This document shows, in pieces, positions 25,296 through 33,344 of a DNA stretch of 41,251 nucleotides. The position numbers and the translations under genes were made by a program. Below the pieces are notes generated by a model. The model made no database searches, was not told where the DNA came from, and saw only the letters and a list, made by a program, of their open reading frames with translations. How positions within the stretch are numbered: position 1 is the stretch's first letter; the number at the start of each line of letters is the position of its first letter. The stretch comes from Phaeodactylibacter sp. (lineage in GTDB: Bacteria; Bacteroidota; Bacteroidia; Chitinophagales; Saprospiraceae), in contig NZ_JALEGS010000028.1 in the NCBI RefSeq assembly GCF_022763345.1, forward strand, positions 1-41,251, in the 5' to 3' direction.

Positions 25296-26600
25296 ATGAA
25301 GTCAATCGAGGAAATTTATCAGATTTTTGTTGAATGCGGGGGCGTGACCACGGACTCCCGGAAAATCAATAACGGTGATCTCTTCATTGCCTTGAAAGGC
25401 GATCGCTTTGATGGGAATCAGTATGCCGCCCAGGCTTTGGAAAAAGGGGCGTCCTACGCGGTAGTTGATGATCCTGCTGTAGTGGACGGAGAACGCTACC
25501 TGCTCGTGGAAGACACCCTAAAGGCCCTTCAGGGATTGGGCCGGCATCATCGGCGGCAGCTTGATATCCCGGTGCTGGGCATTACCGGAAGCAACGGTAA
25601 GACTACTACAAAGGAGCTGGTAGCGGCGGTGCTTAGCCAAAAGTACCAGCTGCATTTCACACAGGGCAATCTCAATAACCACATCGGTGTGCCCCTGACG
25701 CTACTCGCGATGCCCCGGGTTACGGAGTTTGCTGTAATCGAAATGGGGGCCAATCATCAGGGTGAAATTGATGAGCTGAGCCGAATCGCTGAGCCTTCTC
25801 ACGGGCTAATCACCAATATCGGGAAGGCGCACCTGGAGGGCTTCGGTGGCATAGAAGGCGTTAAAAAAGGCAAGTCAGAACTGTACCGCTTTCTGGCCGA
25901 GCGGGAGGGGCTGGTTTTCATCAATCAGGACGAGCGATTTTTGCAGGACCTGGCTTCCCCCTGCAAGCGGCAGGTCAATTACGGAAGCGGCGCATGGGAT
26001 GCTGAGGGGTATCTCCCGGTGGAATTAACAGGAGAACAGCCCTTTTTGTCCTTCGCTTTTCGGGATCCGGTCTCCGGCAGCAGGGTGGAATCCGGTAGTA
26101 AGCTCATCGGGCGGTATAATTTCAACAATATAATGACTGCTGTAGCCCTGGGGATGCACTTTGGGGTGCCGGGGCAAAAGATAAAGGCAGCTGTAGAGGC
26201 TTACCTCCCTGAAAATATGCGGACGCAAATCTTCGAAAGAGGAGGTAATACTTACTTTATGGATGCCTACAATGCGAATCCGACAAGTATGCGCAATGCC
26301 CTGCTGGCCTTCGCTCAGATGGAAGCGTCGCAGCGGATTGCAATAATGGGGGAAATGCTGGAACTGGGTCCTGACAGTGAGCAGGAACATGCCGCTATCG
26401 TGGAGCTCGCTTTGGGGCAGCCCCTGGCGTCTGTCCTTTTGGTTGGCAAGGCTTTTGAGGCGCCGGCAAAAACAGCAGGCTTACCGCACTTCCCTGATGT
26501 GCAAGCTTTAAGGACGTGGTTCGAGCAGCAGGATTACAAAGGGGTGCACATCATGATCAAAGGCTCGCGGAGCAACAGGTTGGAAGACCTGCTTAGCTAA
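25296..26600 (+). CDS. murF: MurF, UDP-MurNAc-tripeptide--D-Ala-D-Ala ligase
   Basis: 434 residues. The cytosolic Mur ligase MurF adds the D-Ala-D-Ala dipeptide to UDP-MurNAc-tripeptide, the last step of peptidoglycan precursor synthesis. The N-terminal domain (TDSRKINNGDLFIALKGDRFDG) binds the UMP part, the central domain has the ATP loop GITGSNGKTTTKE (residue 95 onward) and the Mg-binding GNLNNHIGVPLTLL and EMGANHQGEI segments, and the C-terminal domain carries DAYNANPTSM, typical for MurF. It follows the gldJ terminator. Its stop overlaps the convergent arginase-fold gene by 8 bp. Confidence 0.95.
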   Translation: MKSIEEIYQIFVECGGVTTDSRKINNGDLFIALKGDRFDGNQYAAQALEKGASYAVVDDPAVVDGERYLLVEDTLKALQGLGRHHRRQLDIPVLGITGSNGKTTTKELVAAVLSQKYQLHFTQGNLNNHIGVPLTLLAMPRVTEFAVIEMGANHQGEIDELSRIAEPSHGLITNIGKAHLEGFGGIEGVKKGKSELYRFLAEREGLVFINQDERFLQDLASPCKRQVNYGSGAWDAEGYLPVELTGEQPFLSFAFRDPVSGSRVESGSKLIGRYNFNNIMTAVALGMHFGVPGQKIKAAVEAYLPENMRTQIFERGGNTYFMDAYNANPTSMRNALLAFAQMEASQRIAIMGEMLELGPDSEQEHAAIVELALGQPLASVLLVGKAFEAPAKTAGLPHFPDVQALRTWFEQQDYKGVHIMIKGSRSNRLEDLLS

Positions 26601-27687
26601 AGCGTTCCAGCGCCTGCAGCAGCCGTTCAGGCAGTTTGCCCTGACAAGCTTCGAGGTAGTCATTGTAGGAACAAGGTACGAGGCGGTGCCTTTGCAGCTG
26701 ATGGTGGGTTTTTACAGGCACCTGCATCCACCACCGGTTGCTGCGTTCGCTGCGCCAGAAGGTGATTTGGTAGTCATGGTCTTTGAAGTCCACGATATAC
26801 TCCGCCAGGCCTTCCATCGTTGCCGGGAAGTCCCCCTTTCGGTGGAGGTACCCATCAATGAAGTACCAGATCATTTGCGCCATGAGCTGAGCGGTCTGCT
26901 CCATAAAGTCCATTTGCGGTTCAAAGCCATAAATGCCAAAGGATTTCAGCTTATCGCTCATGCCGGCATAGCGGGCAATCTGGCAGACTTCATCACTGCT
27001 GAAGCCGTTGGGGGAGGGGCGCTCCTGCCCCAGGGCCTCCATACCTTTGATGGCAGAAAGATTGAAGCTCAGCAGGTCCCCGTCGCGGATGATCGGCTCC
27101 AGCTCAGGCAATTCTGAACGAGCTTTGCCCAGCCGCACATAGTCAAAATACCGCTTTTGTACCGCCTGTAGTGTGGCCGGGGAAAGGTAATGAGCCTGCC
27201 CGCCGATAAAACTCAGATGGAAAAGGCTGGAGCGGGGACTGTCGATGATTTCCTGAAGGTAGTAAGTGCCCGTATCACGTACAGCAGTGTGGTACGGCAC
27301 TTTCTCGTCTACTACTACTAAATTGATAAGGTACTGCAGTTCCTGATAGGCTTTATATTGCGCCAGCGCCTGTGCCGGATGGCTGCCAATGAGAATAGGC
27401 ATCACTTCGCTTTCCAGCAATTCCTTAATGAGTGGGATAAGAAAAATGCTTTCCTGTTTGCGGGCATTGCCCAGGTCCGCAATGGGGAAATCTTCAAAGG
27501 GGCTTTTGAGGGCATACAGGCTCTGTCGGACGACATCGGCCTGTTCTGCGCCCAGCCCAAGTATCGCAATTGAGCCCTTGGCCAGAGCCGGAAAGGTCTG
27601 TTCGTACCGCTGAATGGTACTGCCCAGGCAATCATCAGGAAAAGAAGATGCCAGCGGTTTAAGTGGTTGCAGCCAGTTGTGCAGCAT
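26593..27687 (-). CDS. Arginase/formimidoylglutamase-fold protein lacking metal motifs
   Basis: About 364 residues. Overall pattern and length fit the arginase/agmatinase/formimidoylglutamase (ureohydrolase) fold: AILGLG start, a PILIGSHPAQA segment at the position of GGGH, LINLVVVDEKVPY where the family has DAHxD, and LLSFNLSAIKGMEA where it has SxDxD. Only the His of the first motif survives; the Asp/His ligands of the two manganese ions in the second and third motifs are changed. A normal ureohydrolase is therefore unlikely. ATG 27687 gives a start resembling MLHNWLQPLKPLAS; upstream codons are preceded by promoter-type sequence. Cytosolic. Convergent with murF and divergent from the MFS gene. 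Confidence 0.8.
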   Translation of the reverse strand: MLHNWLQPLKPLASSFPDDCLGSTIQRYEQTFPALAKGSIAILGLGAEQADVVRQSLYALKSPFEDFPIADLGNARKQESIFLIPLIKELLESEVMPILIGSHPAQALAQYKAYQELQYLINLVVVDEKVPYHTAVRDTGTYYLQEIIDSPRSSLFHLSFIGGQAHYLSPATLQAVQKRYFDYVRLGKARSELPELEPIIRDGDLLSFNLSAIKGMEALGQERPSPNGFSSDEVCQIARYAGMSDKLKSFGIYGFEPQMDFMEQTAQLMAQMIWYFIDGYLHRKGDFPATMEGLAEYIVDFKDHDYQITFWRSERSNRWWMQVPVKTHHQLQRHRLVPCSYNDYLEACQGKLPERLLQALERFS

Positions 27688-27738
27688 AAGAAGGCATAGG
27701 TTTTGTCTGTACTGCGGGTAAAGATAGGGTGTGCTTTC

Positions 27739-27746
27739 TATATTTG
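27739..27746 (+). promoter_or_regulatory. -7 type box before the MFS gene
   Basis: TATATTTG matches TAnnTTTG exactly but ends only three bases before the preferred ATG at 27750, and no TTG lies at the -33 position. If real, the mRNA would be leaderless; it may be a chance match. Confidence 0.35.
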
Positions 27747-27749
27747 CGC

Positions 27750-28919
27750 ATGCATACGGAAAAGGAGCCACTCTATACGACCCAATTCTGGCTGTTATGC
27801 CTGAGCCATGCCTTGTTTGCGGGAAGTTTCAACATGATTATCCCGGAGCTGCCCGCGTACCTCGAAAGCATGGGCGGTGAGGATTATAAAGGGTTGATCA
27901 TCGCGCTTTTTACGCTTATGGCAGGTTTGTCCCGTCCCTTCAGCGGCCGGTTGACGGACACCGTAGGGCGGGTGCCGGTCATGGTTTTTGGCTCACTGGT
28001 TTGTGTGGTTTGCAGCTTGCTTTATCCGCTGGTTTCCGGAGTAGCTGGTTTTCTCTGGCTACGTTTTTTTCATGGATTTTCTACCGGGTTTAAACCAACG
28101 GCTTCTTCTGCTTTCGTTGCTGATATTGCGCCCCATTACCGCCGGGGCGAAGCGATGGGCATACTGGGGGTAAGCATGAACCTAGGGTCTTCCATCTTCC
28201 CACCGGTAGGCAGCTGGCTGGTGCTGGCTTTCTCCATAGACCTGATGTTTTACGTGTCCTCCGGATTAGCGTTGCTTTCCATTCTGATCCTGATGGGCAT
28301 GAAGGAGACGCTGCCTGAGCGGCAGGCTTTCCGGCCAGGTTTGCTTAGGGTGGGGTGGAAAGATTTCCTGGAGCCCACTGCGGTGCCGCCAGCAATTATC
28401 ATTGGCTTATCTTATGCCTGTTTTGGCGTGTTGCTCACCGTTGTCCCTGATCAGGCGGATCACCTGGGTATGGCCAATAAAGGGTTGTTTTTTACCAGCT
28501 TTACTGCGATGGGGCTGTTGTCCCGCCTGATTGCCGGGCGTTCTTCCGACCGGTTTGGGCGCGAGCCAGTCCTACAGATTTCGCTTATTCTGACCGCCGG
28601 GGCATTAGTGCTTTTGGGGTATGCCAATAGTCCGTTTATGCTGATGGTGGGGGCAGGCGCTCTTGGGTTCTGTACCGGGGTATTGGGCCCAACTGCTTTT
28701 GCCTGGGTGGTAGACCGAAGCGACAGCCGCTACCGTGGCCGGGCAATGGCCACCGCCTATATCGCTCTGGAGGTGGGCATCGGTGGAGGCGCGCTCTATT
28801 CGGCCTGGGTATACGATAATACGCCTGCTAATTTTGCGGAAGTTTTCCTGGCTTCCGCTTTGCTATGCCTCCTGGCGCTGGGCTACCTGGAATGGCGAAA
28901 ACGTACCCATGCCAGATAG
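27750..28919 (+). CDS. MFS transporter
   Basis: About 389 residues with 12 predicted hydrophobic helices in two halves. The A-motif-like loop between helices 2 and 3 reads SGRLTDTVGRVPVM, and the equivalent loop in the second half reads AGRSSDRFGREPVL; both are major facilitator landmarks. MFS carriers are driven by the proton gradient; this resembles the drug/sugar efflux groups, but the substrate is unknown. The ATG at 27750 (MHTEKEP) is preferred over a GTG at 27729, whose extension overlaps a promoter-like box. The stop is 60 bp before the dehydrogenase gene. Confidence 0.85.
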   Translation: MHTEKEPLYTTQFWLLCLSHALFAGSFNMIIPELPAYLESMGGEDYKGLIIALFTLMAGLSRPFSGRLTDTVGRVPVMVFGSLVCVVCSLLYPLVSGVAGFLWLRFFHGFSTGFKPTASSAFVADIAPHYRRGEAMGILGVSMNLGSSIFPPVGSWLVLAFSIDLMFYVSSGLALLSILILMGMKETLPERQAFRPGLLRVGWKDFLEPTAVPPAIIIGLSYACFGVLLTVVPDQADHLGMANKGLFFTSFTAMGLLSRLIAGRSSDRFGREPVLQISLILTAGALVLLGYANSPFMLMVGAGALGFCTGVLGPTAFAWVVDRSDSRYRGRAMATAYIALEVGIGGGALYSAWVYDNTPANFAEVFLASALLCLLALGYLEWRKRTHAR

Positions 28920-28939
28920 TTAGTGTACGAACTATTTTG

Positions 28940-28947
28940 TACTTTTG
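28940..28947 (+). promoter_or_regulatory. -7 promoter box of the amino-acid dehydrogenase gene
   Basis: TACTTTTG, a TAnnTTTG match, 32 bp before the ATG at 28980. The -33 element is poor (TTA at shorter spacing). Confidence 0.5.
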
Positions 28948-28979
28948 CAGGGCCTTGTTAACCAAGAAAACCAAAGCTC

Positions 28980-30230
28980 ATGCAAAATCTACTCGAACAG
29001 TATAAAGCCAAGCAGCCTGAGATTGTCTTCGAATGGAAAGACGCCGAAACAGAAGCTGAAGGCTGGATCGTTATCAACTCGCTACGTAATGGTGCCGCGG
29101 GCGGTGGTACACGGATGCGTAAAGGGCTAACCAAAGAAGAAGTCATCTCTCTAGCTAAGGTTATGGAAGTAAAGTTTTCCGTATGCGGCCCGGCGATTGG
29201 CGGCGCGAAGTCCGGCATCAATTTCGACCCTTCTGATCCCCGCCGCAATGAGGTACTGCAACGCTGGTATGCGGCAGCCCTTCCCATATTGAAAACGTAC
29301 TACGGCACCGGTGGCGACCTTAATGTAGATGAGCTGAAGGACGTCATCCCTATCACCGAGCGCCTGGGGCTTTGGCATCCACAAGAAGGTATTGTGAATG
29401 GCCATCTCAACTCCACCCGTGGCGACAAAGTGAAAATTATCGGGCAGCTGCGCTACGGCTGCGCAAAAATTGTAGAGGATCCTCGTTTTGTACCCGATGG
29501 CCACAAGTATGCCGTGGCGGATTTGATTACCGGTTTTGGGGTCGCAGAGTCGGTCCGCCATTTTTATGATATCTACCATGGTACTTCTCTAGAAGGCAAA
29601 ACCGCAATAATACAGGGCTGGGGCAACGTTGCTTCTGCGGCAGCGAGCTATCTTTCGCTTTCCGGTGCACGCATCCTGGGCATTATCGACCGGGATGGGG
29701 GCGTGATTAGCCGGGAAGGCCTGGGCATGGAGGAAGTCAAGGAGCTCTTTGTTCGTAAGCAGGGGAATAAACTGGTAGCAGACGAGCTATTGCCATTCGA
29801 AGAAGTCAATGAAAAAATTTGGTCATTGGGCGCTGACATCTTTATTCCGGGCGCTGCCTCAAAGCTGGTTGCCCGGGAGCAGGTAGAGCAGCTGGTTGAA
29901 GGCGGTGCAGAGGTCATCTCTTGCGGTGCCAACGTCCCTTTTGTAGATGATGGCGTATTTTTTGGGCCAACAGCCGTCTGGGCGGATGAGCAATTAAGCC
30001 TGATTCCGGACTTTATCGCCAACTGTGGCATGGCCCGGGTGTTTGCCTACTTTATGAAGGCAGAGGCGGAGATGACAGATGAAGCCATCTTTAATGATGT
30101 ATCGGCTACCATTCGTGGTGCACTGGAGCGCCTGAAGGAGCAGTATCCGGGGAACAATCATATTGCTTCCAATGCATTAAGTGATGCACTGCAGCAACTG
30201 ATGGCTATGCCGGAGCCCGTCACCGTTTAA
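28980..30230 (+). CDS. Glu/Leu/Phe/Val dehydrogenase family protein
   Basis: 416 residues. The N-terminal substrate domain has NGAAGGGTRM and the lysine-rich active site stretch GPAIGGAKSGINFDP, where most members have GGGKGGI; a Lys (in EVKFSV) and the Asp in GTGGDLNVDE lie at the usual ligand positions. The NAD(P) Rossmann domain begins IIQGWGNVASAAA (usual form GFGNVG) and closes with FIPGAASKL and SCGANVPF. The enzyme should interconvert an amino acid with its 2-oxo acid and ammonia. The unusual signatures make glutamate versus leucine/valine preference uncertain. Soluble. Own promoter at 28940. Confidence 0.88.
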   Translation: MQNLLEQYKAKQPEIVFEWKDAETEAEGWIVINSLRNGAAGGGTRMRKGLTKEEVISLAKVMEVKFSVCGPAIGGAKSGINFDPSDPRRNEVLQRWYAAALPILKTYYGTGGDLNVDELKDVIPITERLGLWHPQEGIVNGHLNSTRGDKVKIIGQLRYGCAKIVEDPRFVPDGHKYAVADLITGFGVAESVRHFYDIYHGTSLEGKTAIIQGWGNVASAAASYLSLSGARILGIIDRDGGVISREGLGMEEVKELFVRKQGNKLVADELLPFEEVNEKIWSLGADIFIPGAASKLVAREQVEQLVEGGAEVISCGANVPFVDDGVFFGPTAVWADEQLSLIPDFIANCGMARVFAYFMKAEAEMTDEAIFNDVSATIRGALERLKEQYPGNNHIASNALSDALQQLMAMPEPVTV

Positions 30231-30360
30231 TTGCTTCGTTCTGGTTTCCTCAAGGTTGGGCGCTGTCAAAATAAGGGTGAACAATTGGCGAATAGTGCAG
30301 GAAACCAAAATTATTGCTATTTTTAGACCGAATTTATACCAGGAGATGCAACCCAAAGGT

Positions 30361-30391
30361 TTGGACTGCGTACAATTATGCAGTAACTTTG
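30361..30391 (+). promoter_or_regulatory. Bacteroidota-type promoter
   Basis: -33 TTG (30361-30363), a 20-bp spacer and -7 box TAACTTTG (30384-30391): full agreement with the TTG-N19-21-TAnnTTTG consensus. The start of transcription is expected near 30398. Confidence 0.75.
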
Positions 30392-30417
30392 CGTCTTGAT
30401 CTTTCAGTACGGCAGGT

Positions 30418-30489
30418 ATGCACATGCACTTCGGGCATCATACGCTGACGGCAGATAATGATCATTTTGTTACCGATTTAAGTAATTAA
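30418..30489 (+). CDS. Possible 23-residue leader peptide, His-rich start
   Basis: ATG to TAA, opening MHMHFGHHTL and ending DLSN. It begins about 20 nt after the predicted transcription start and lies alone in the long leader of the OmpA-type gene. There is no homology I can claim, and it may be a chance ORF; position relative to the promoter is the only argument. Confidence 0.25.
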   Translation: MHMHFGHHTLTADNDHFVTDLSN

Positions 30490-30604
30490 ACGAAAAGAAA
30501 AAGATGTACAATTGCCCCCCAAATGGCGGCAACGTTAAAGGTTTGGCAGGCATAGCCTATCAAGCCTTTTCTGTTATCTCATCTGAAATTTAACATTAAT
30601 CCCT

Positions 30605-32095
30605 ATGACTATGACAAAGAGAAGTACCCTTCTACTGACTCTTTTATTCTTCATTGGAGTAGCCGTCCTCCATGCTCAGGAAGAAGAGGAATCCGGGACC
30701 GATTACGGTACCCCGAAAGACATGATTGAATTTGGTTTGCACGGTGGCTACTTCTTTGTAGGTGGCGATGTGCCTCATCAGCCCAGTTATGGCGTGGGTT
30801 TCCACGTTAGAAAATCACTGGACTACGTTTTCTCGGTCCGCTTCGATGGCTTTTACGGCTCAGCCCGTGGAGAAGAAGGTGATCCGGTTGATGATGATTT
30901 CTTCGAGCACGAAACCACATATATTGCTGGTACGGGTTTTGGTATTATTTCAGCCAATAACCTCCGTTGGAATAAATCTACTCGGAAAACCAATCTCTAT
31001 GCCCTGGTTGGCGTAGGTGGTGCTGCCTTCAAGCCCAGAGTGAATGTAGATCAGCGCAGTGGCGACCTGACAGATCCTGCTTTTTCCATTGCTCCTCATG
31101 TAGCTACAGGTGCTGGTATTGCCTTCCGTATCAGTGACCGGATGAATATTGGCCTGGAGCATCAGATCTTTTTCCCCATGGGCTCCCTGGGGGACAATAT
31201 TGATGGGCAAACCATTCAGGGAGGTGGCAACCGCACGCTCTCCCGGGATATGCTCAACTACACTAGTGTCCGGCTTAATTTCAATATTGGCAATGCGACC
31301 AAAGCCTCTCCTCCGCTGTATTGGGTAAACCCTATGGAAAACGTGATGAACGAGCTGGATAACATCAAGAAAAACCAGGATGTTGCCTTGCAGGATTCTG
31401 ATGGTGATGGTGTGATTGACGCCATTGATCAGGAACCTAACACCCCACCTGACGTACCCGTGGATACGAAAGGCCGTACGCTTGATAGCGACCGCGATGG
31501 TGTGGCCGACTACAAAGACCGGGAGCCCTACTTCCCTCCACGCCCGGGTGAGCGGGTGAACGAAGAAGGTGTAGTGGTCAATCCTACTTCTGTGCCTGGC
31601 GGTGGCGTTAGCGAAGACCGCGTTCGGGAAATTATTTCCGAAGAGCTGCAAAATTACCAGCTGCGGCAGAATGAGTCCGGAGGAGCCGGTGGTGGCCAAA
31701 TGACCGAATGGTTCCTGCCAATGATTCACTTTGGCACTGACAGTGACCGGATCAAATATGCAGATTACGGAACCCTGGCTTCTATTGCCCGTATGATGAA
31801 AGGCAATCCTCAGCTGAGAATTGTGGTGACTGGCTTTGCGGATGCATCCGCACCAGAGTCCTATAATGATGAGCTGTCTTACCTTCGTGCCAAAGCAGTT
31901 GTTGATCATATGGTAACCAACCATGGCATCGGCCGCGGCCGCTTTGTTATTCAGTGGAAGGGCGAGTCTGAGCTGCTCGTACCAAGTGGCAACAGCTACA
32001 TGAACCGCCGAGTGGAATTCCGGGTCGCGCAACCCGATGATGTGGAAATGGATCCACCGGCAGGTATCAAGAAAGAAAAAGATGGAGGATTTTAA
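30605..32095 (+). CDS. OmpA-family outer membrane protein
   Basis: 496 residues. Signal peptide (cleavage after LHA, mature QEEEE), a beta-barrel of ~220 residues (FGLHGGYFFVGGD, YALVGVGG, GLEHQIFFPMG), a linker with thrombospondin type-3-like loops (DSDGDGVIDAIDQ, DSDRDGVADYKDREPYFPP) and a C-terminal OmpA/MotB domain (IHFGTDSDRIKYADYGTLASIARMMK, VTGFADASAPESYNDELSYLRAKAVVDH, NRRVEFRV). The OmpA motif Asp (GFADA) and Arg (NRRVEF) for peptidoglycan diaminopimelate are present, so peptidoglycan anchoring is likely. Two ATGs six bases apart (30605, 30611) are both possible starts. A strong terminator follows. Confidence 0.92.
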   Translation: MTMTKRSTLLLTLLFFIGVAVLHAQEEEESGTDYGTPKDMIEFGLHGGYFFVGGDVPHQPSYGVGFHVRKSLDYVFSVRFDGFYGSARGEEGDPVDDDFFEHETTYIAGTGFGIISANNLRWNKSTRKTNLYALVGVGGAAFKPRVNVDQRSGDLTDPAFSIAPHVATGAGIAFRISDRMNIGLEHQIFFPMGSLGDNIDGQTIQGGGNRTLSRDMLNYTSVRLNFNIGNATKASPPLYWVNPMENVMNELDNIKKNQDVALQDSDGDGVIDAIDQEPNTPPDVPVDTKGRTLDSDRDGVADYKDREPYFPPRPGERVNEEGVVVNPTSVPGGGVSEDRVREIISEELQNYQLRQNESGGAGGGQMTEWFLPMIHFGTDSDRIKYADYGTLASIARMMKGNPQLRIVVTGFADASAPESYNDELSYLRAKAVVDHMVTNHGIGRGRFVIQWKGESELLVPSGNSYMNRRVEFRVAQPDDVEMDPPAGIKKEKDGGF

Positions 32096-32133
32096 TTTAC
32101 CTTTGGCATACTGCCTCGGCTGTAAAGGCTGAA

Positions 32134-32178
32134 AAGAGAGCCCTTGCACAACCTCCAGGTTATGCAAGGGCTCTTTTC
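32134..32178. terminator. Strong terminator after OmpA-type gene
   Basis: GAGCCCTTGCA (32138-32148) pairs perfectly with TGCAAGGGCTC (32163-32173), followed by TTTT; A-rich sequence precedes it, so it can work in both directions. Confidence 0.85.
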
Positions 32179-32491
32179 GTTGATAGCAGCCGCCACCCCA
32201 TTGATTCTGCCTGTGGGGAGGAGCTGGAGTGGGGAAAACTCGTGCTGCGACCTTACCCTAGGGCTTATTAGCTTCCTTATTGATTGTAGTGGGGTGCCAG
32301 GGATTGTTGAAAAACCGCGCGGACAGGTCACCGCATATTCCCACCTATTCGAGGGTAAAGTAGGGATATTGTTGATGGATTAATCTCTCCGTATATTGGG
32401 ATGGATTGCGGGTAAATGGAATTCAGCAGCGTTTGATCCCATCAAATAACAGATGTTAGTTACCGTTTTGTTTTCTGGAACTTAAGAGACT
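32179..32491. other. Intergenic region, no gene seen
   Basis: About 310 bp between a terminator and the Crp-type gene. The open frame 32144-32383 has no start or composition that supports it. I see no RNA gene; the regulator's promoter must be near the right end. Confidence 0.5.
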
Positions 32492-33052
32492 ATGGAAAAA
32501 AGTATCAAAGACTTCCTACGAAAATATATTGCCCATTCCAACCATGCCTCTGGTGTTTTGGGTACGTGTTTTTCGGTGGTTCAGTATCCCAAAAAGGCCC
32601 TTCTTATTGAGGAAGGCCAATACGCTCGGAAGGCTTACTACATGATCAGCGGTGCAGCGCGGAGTTACTATCTTCAGGATGGAATAGAGGTTTGTACCTG
32701 GTTTGCTTTTGAGGAGGATTTGCTAGGCAACCTGCAAAGCTACGGCGGGCGGCCTTCCAGCGAGAGCATACAGTTACTGGAGGACAGCACCTTGATCGAA
32801 ATCAGGCTGGAACAATTGAAAAAACTGGCCGAAAAGGACTTGAATGCCAGCCATCTGGTAACTGGCGTGTTGGAGGAGTACGCCCTTTTTCTGGAGGAGA
32901 GGCTGGCTCATGCTCAATTCATGAGTAGCATGGATAAATACCATGCGCTTATGGAAGGAGAGCCAGAAGTTTTTCAAAGGGTTTCCCTGACTCATATTGC
33001 CTCTTATCTGGGCATCAGCCGGGAAACCCTTAGCAGGTTGAGGGCTAAGTAA
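32492..33052 (+). CDS. Crp/Fnr-family transcriptional regulator
   Basis: 186 residues, compact as usual for Bacteroidota Crp-like proteins. Residues ~25-115 form the cyclic-nucleotide-binding-type barrel (LLIEEGQYARKAYYMISGAARSYYL, STLIEI), but the cAMP-binding motif residues are not clear, so the ligand is unknown. A dimerisation helix follows, then a short winged-HTH ending RVSLTHIASYLGISRETLSRLRAK, the DNA-recognition helix. Fnr-type cysteines for an Fe-S cluster are absent. Target genes may be the neighbouring oxidase cluster, but this is a guess from position only. Confidence 0.88.
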   Translation: MEKSIKDFLRKYIAHSNHASGVLGTCFSVVQYPKKALLIEEGQYARKAYYMISGAARSYYLQDGIEVCTWFAFEEDLLGNLQSYGGRPSSESIQLLEDSTLIEIRLEQLKKLAEKDLNASHLVTGVLEEYALFLEERLAHAQFMSSMDKYHALMEGEPEVFQRVSLTHIASYLGISRETLSRLRAK

Positions 33053-33062
33053 TGGCTTAACC

Positions 33063-33206
33063 CTATTCTGTCACCGATTCGGAAAAAATATTGATGACCG
33101 CAACACCTATTATGATCAGGAGAATTCCTACCAGAGCAGGAGTGTCAATAGTTTGATTAAATCTTAAGTATCCGACCAAGGTAATTAGCACAATGCCTAT
33201 TTGCAT
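33063..33206 (-). pseudogene. Truncated SMR (EmrE-like) multidrug transporter relic
   Basis: Reading the minus strand from an ATG at 33206 to TAG at 33063 gives 47 residues: the start MQIGIVLITLVGYL, then FNQTIDTPALVGILLIII, then INIFSES. This matches the last two helices of small multidrug resistance proteins, where EmrE reads GIVLISLLSW...LDLPAIIGMMLI...INLLSR. The first ~55 residues (helices 1-2, with the essential Glu14) are missing; a TGA precedes the ATG in frame and no matching sequence is upstream. The gene is therefore truncated and cannot transport. An inverted repeat, TCACC-TTTT-GGTGA (33207-33220), abuts the break. Confidence 0.7.
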
Positions 33207-33220
33207 TCACCTTTTGGTGA
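33207..33220. repeat. Short inverted repeat at SMR truncation point
   Basis: TCACC and GGTGA arms around TTTT, exactly next to the point where homology to SMR proteins stops. It may mark an old recombination or element end, or be chance. Confidence 0.35.
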
Positions 33221-33344
33221 TCGCATGGTGTGGCTTTAGCATAAGGCGGAAAGGAGAAGATTAATATTTGATCCAGGTTGTTTTGTGATATTCGTCAAAT
33301 GAATTCCATCGGTTATCTCCAACCTTTGTAAAAAATCAAAGCAG

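Larger units (their letters stand above)
30231..30604 (+). other. Intergenic region with long leader
   Basis: 374 bp. It holds an excellent promoter (30361-30391) whose transcript would have a ~200-nt leader before the OmpA-type gene at 30605. Inside the leader lies a 23-codon ORF (30418-30489). Nothing else gene-like was seen. Confidence 0.55.

Noticed and set aside
30950..32167. 405-codon minus-strand frame opposite the OmpA-type gene
   Set aside because: Shadow of the OmpA gene; it runs through the terminator at 32134-32178.
32144..32383. 79-codon plus-strand frame
   Set aside because: Starts inside the terminator hairpin, no family likeness; treated as spacer.
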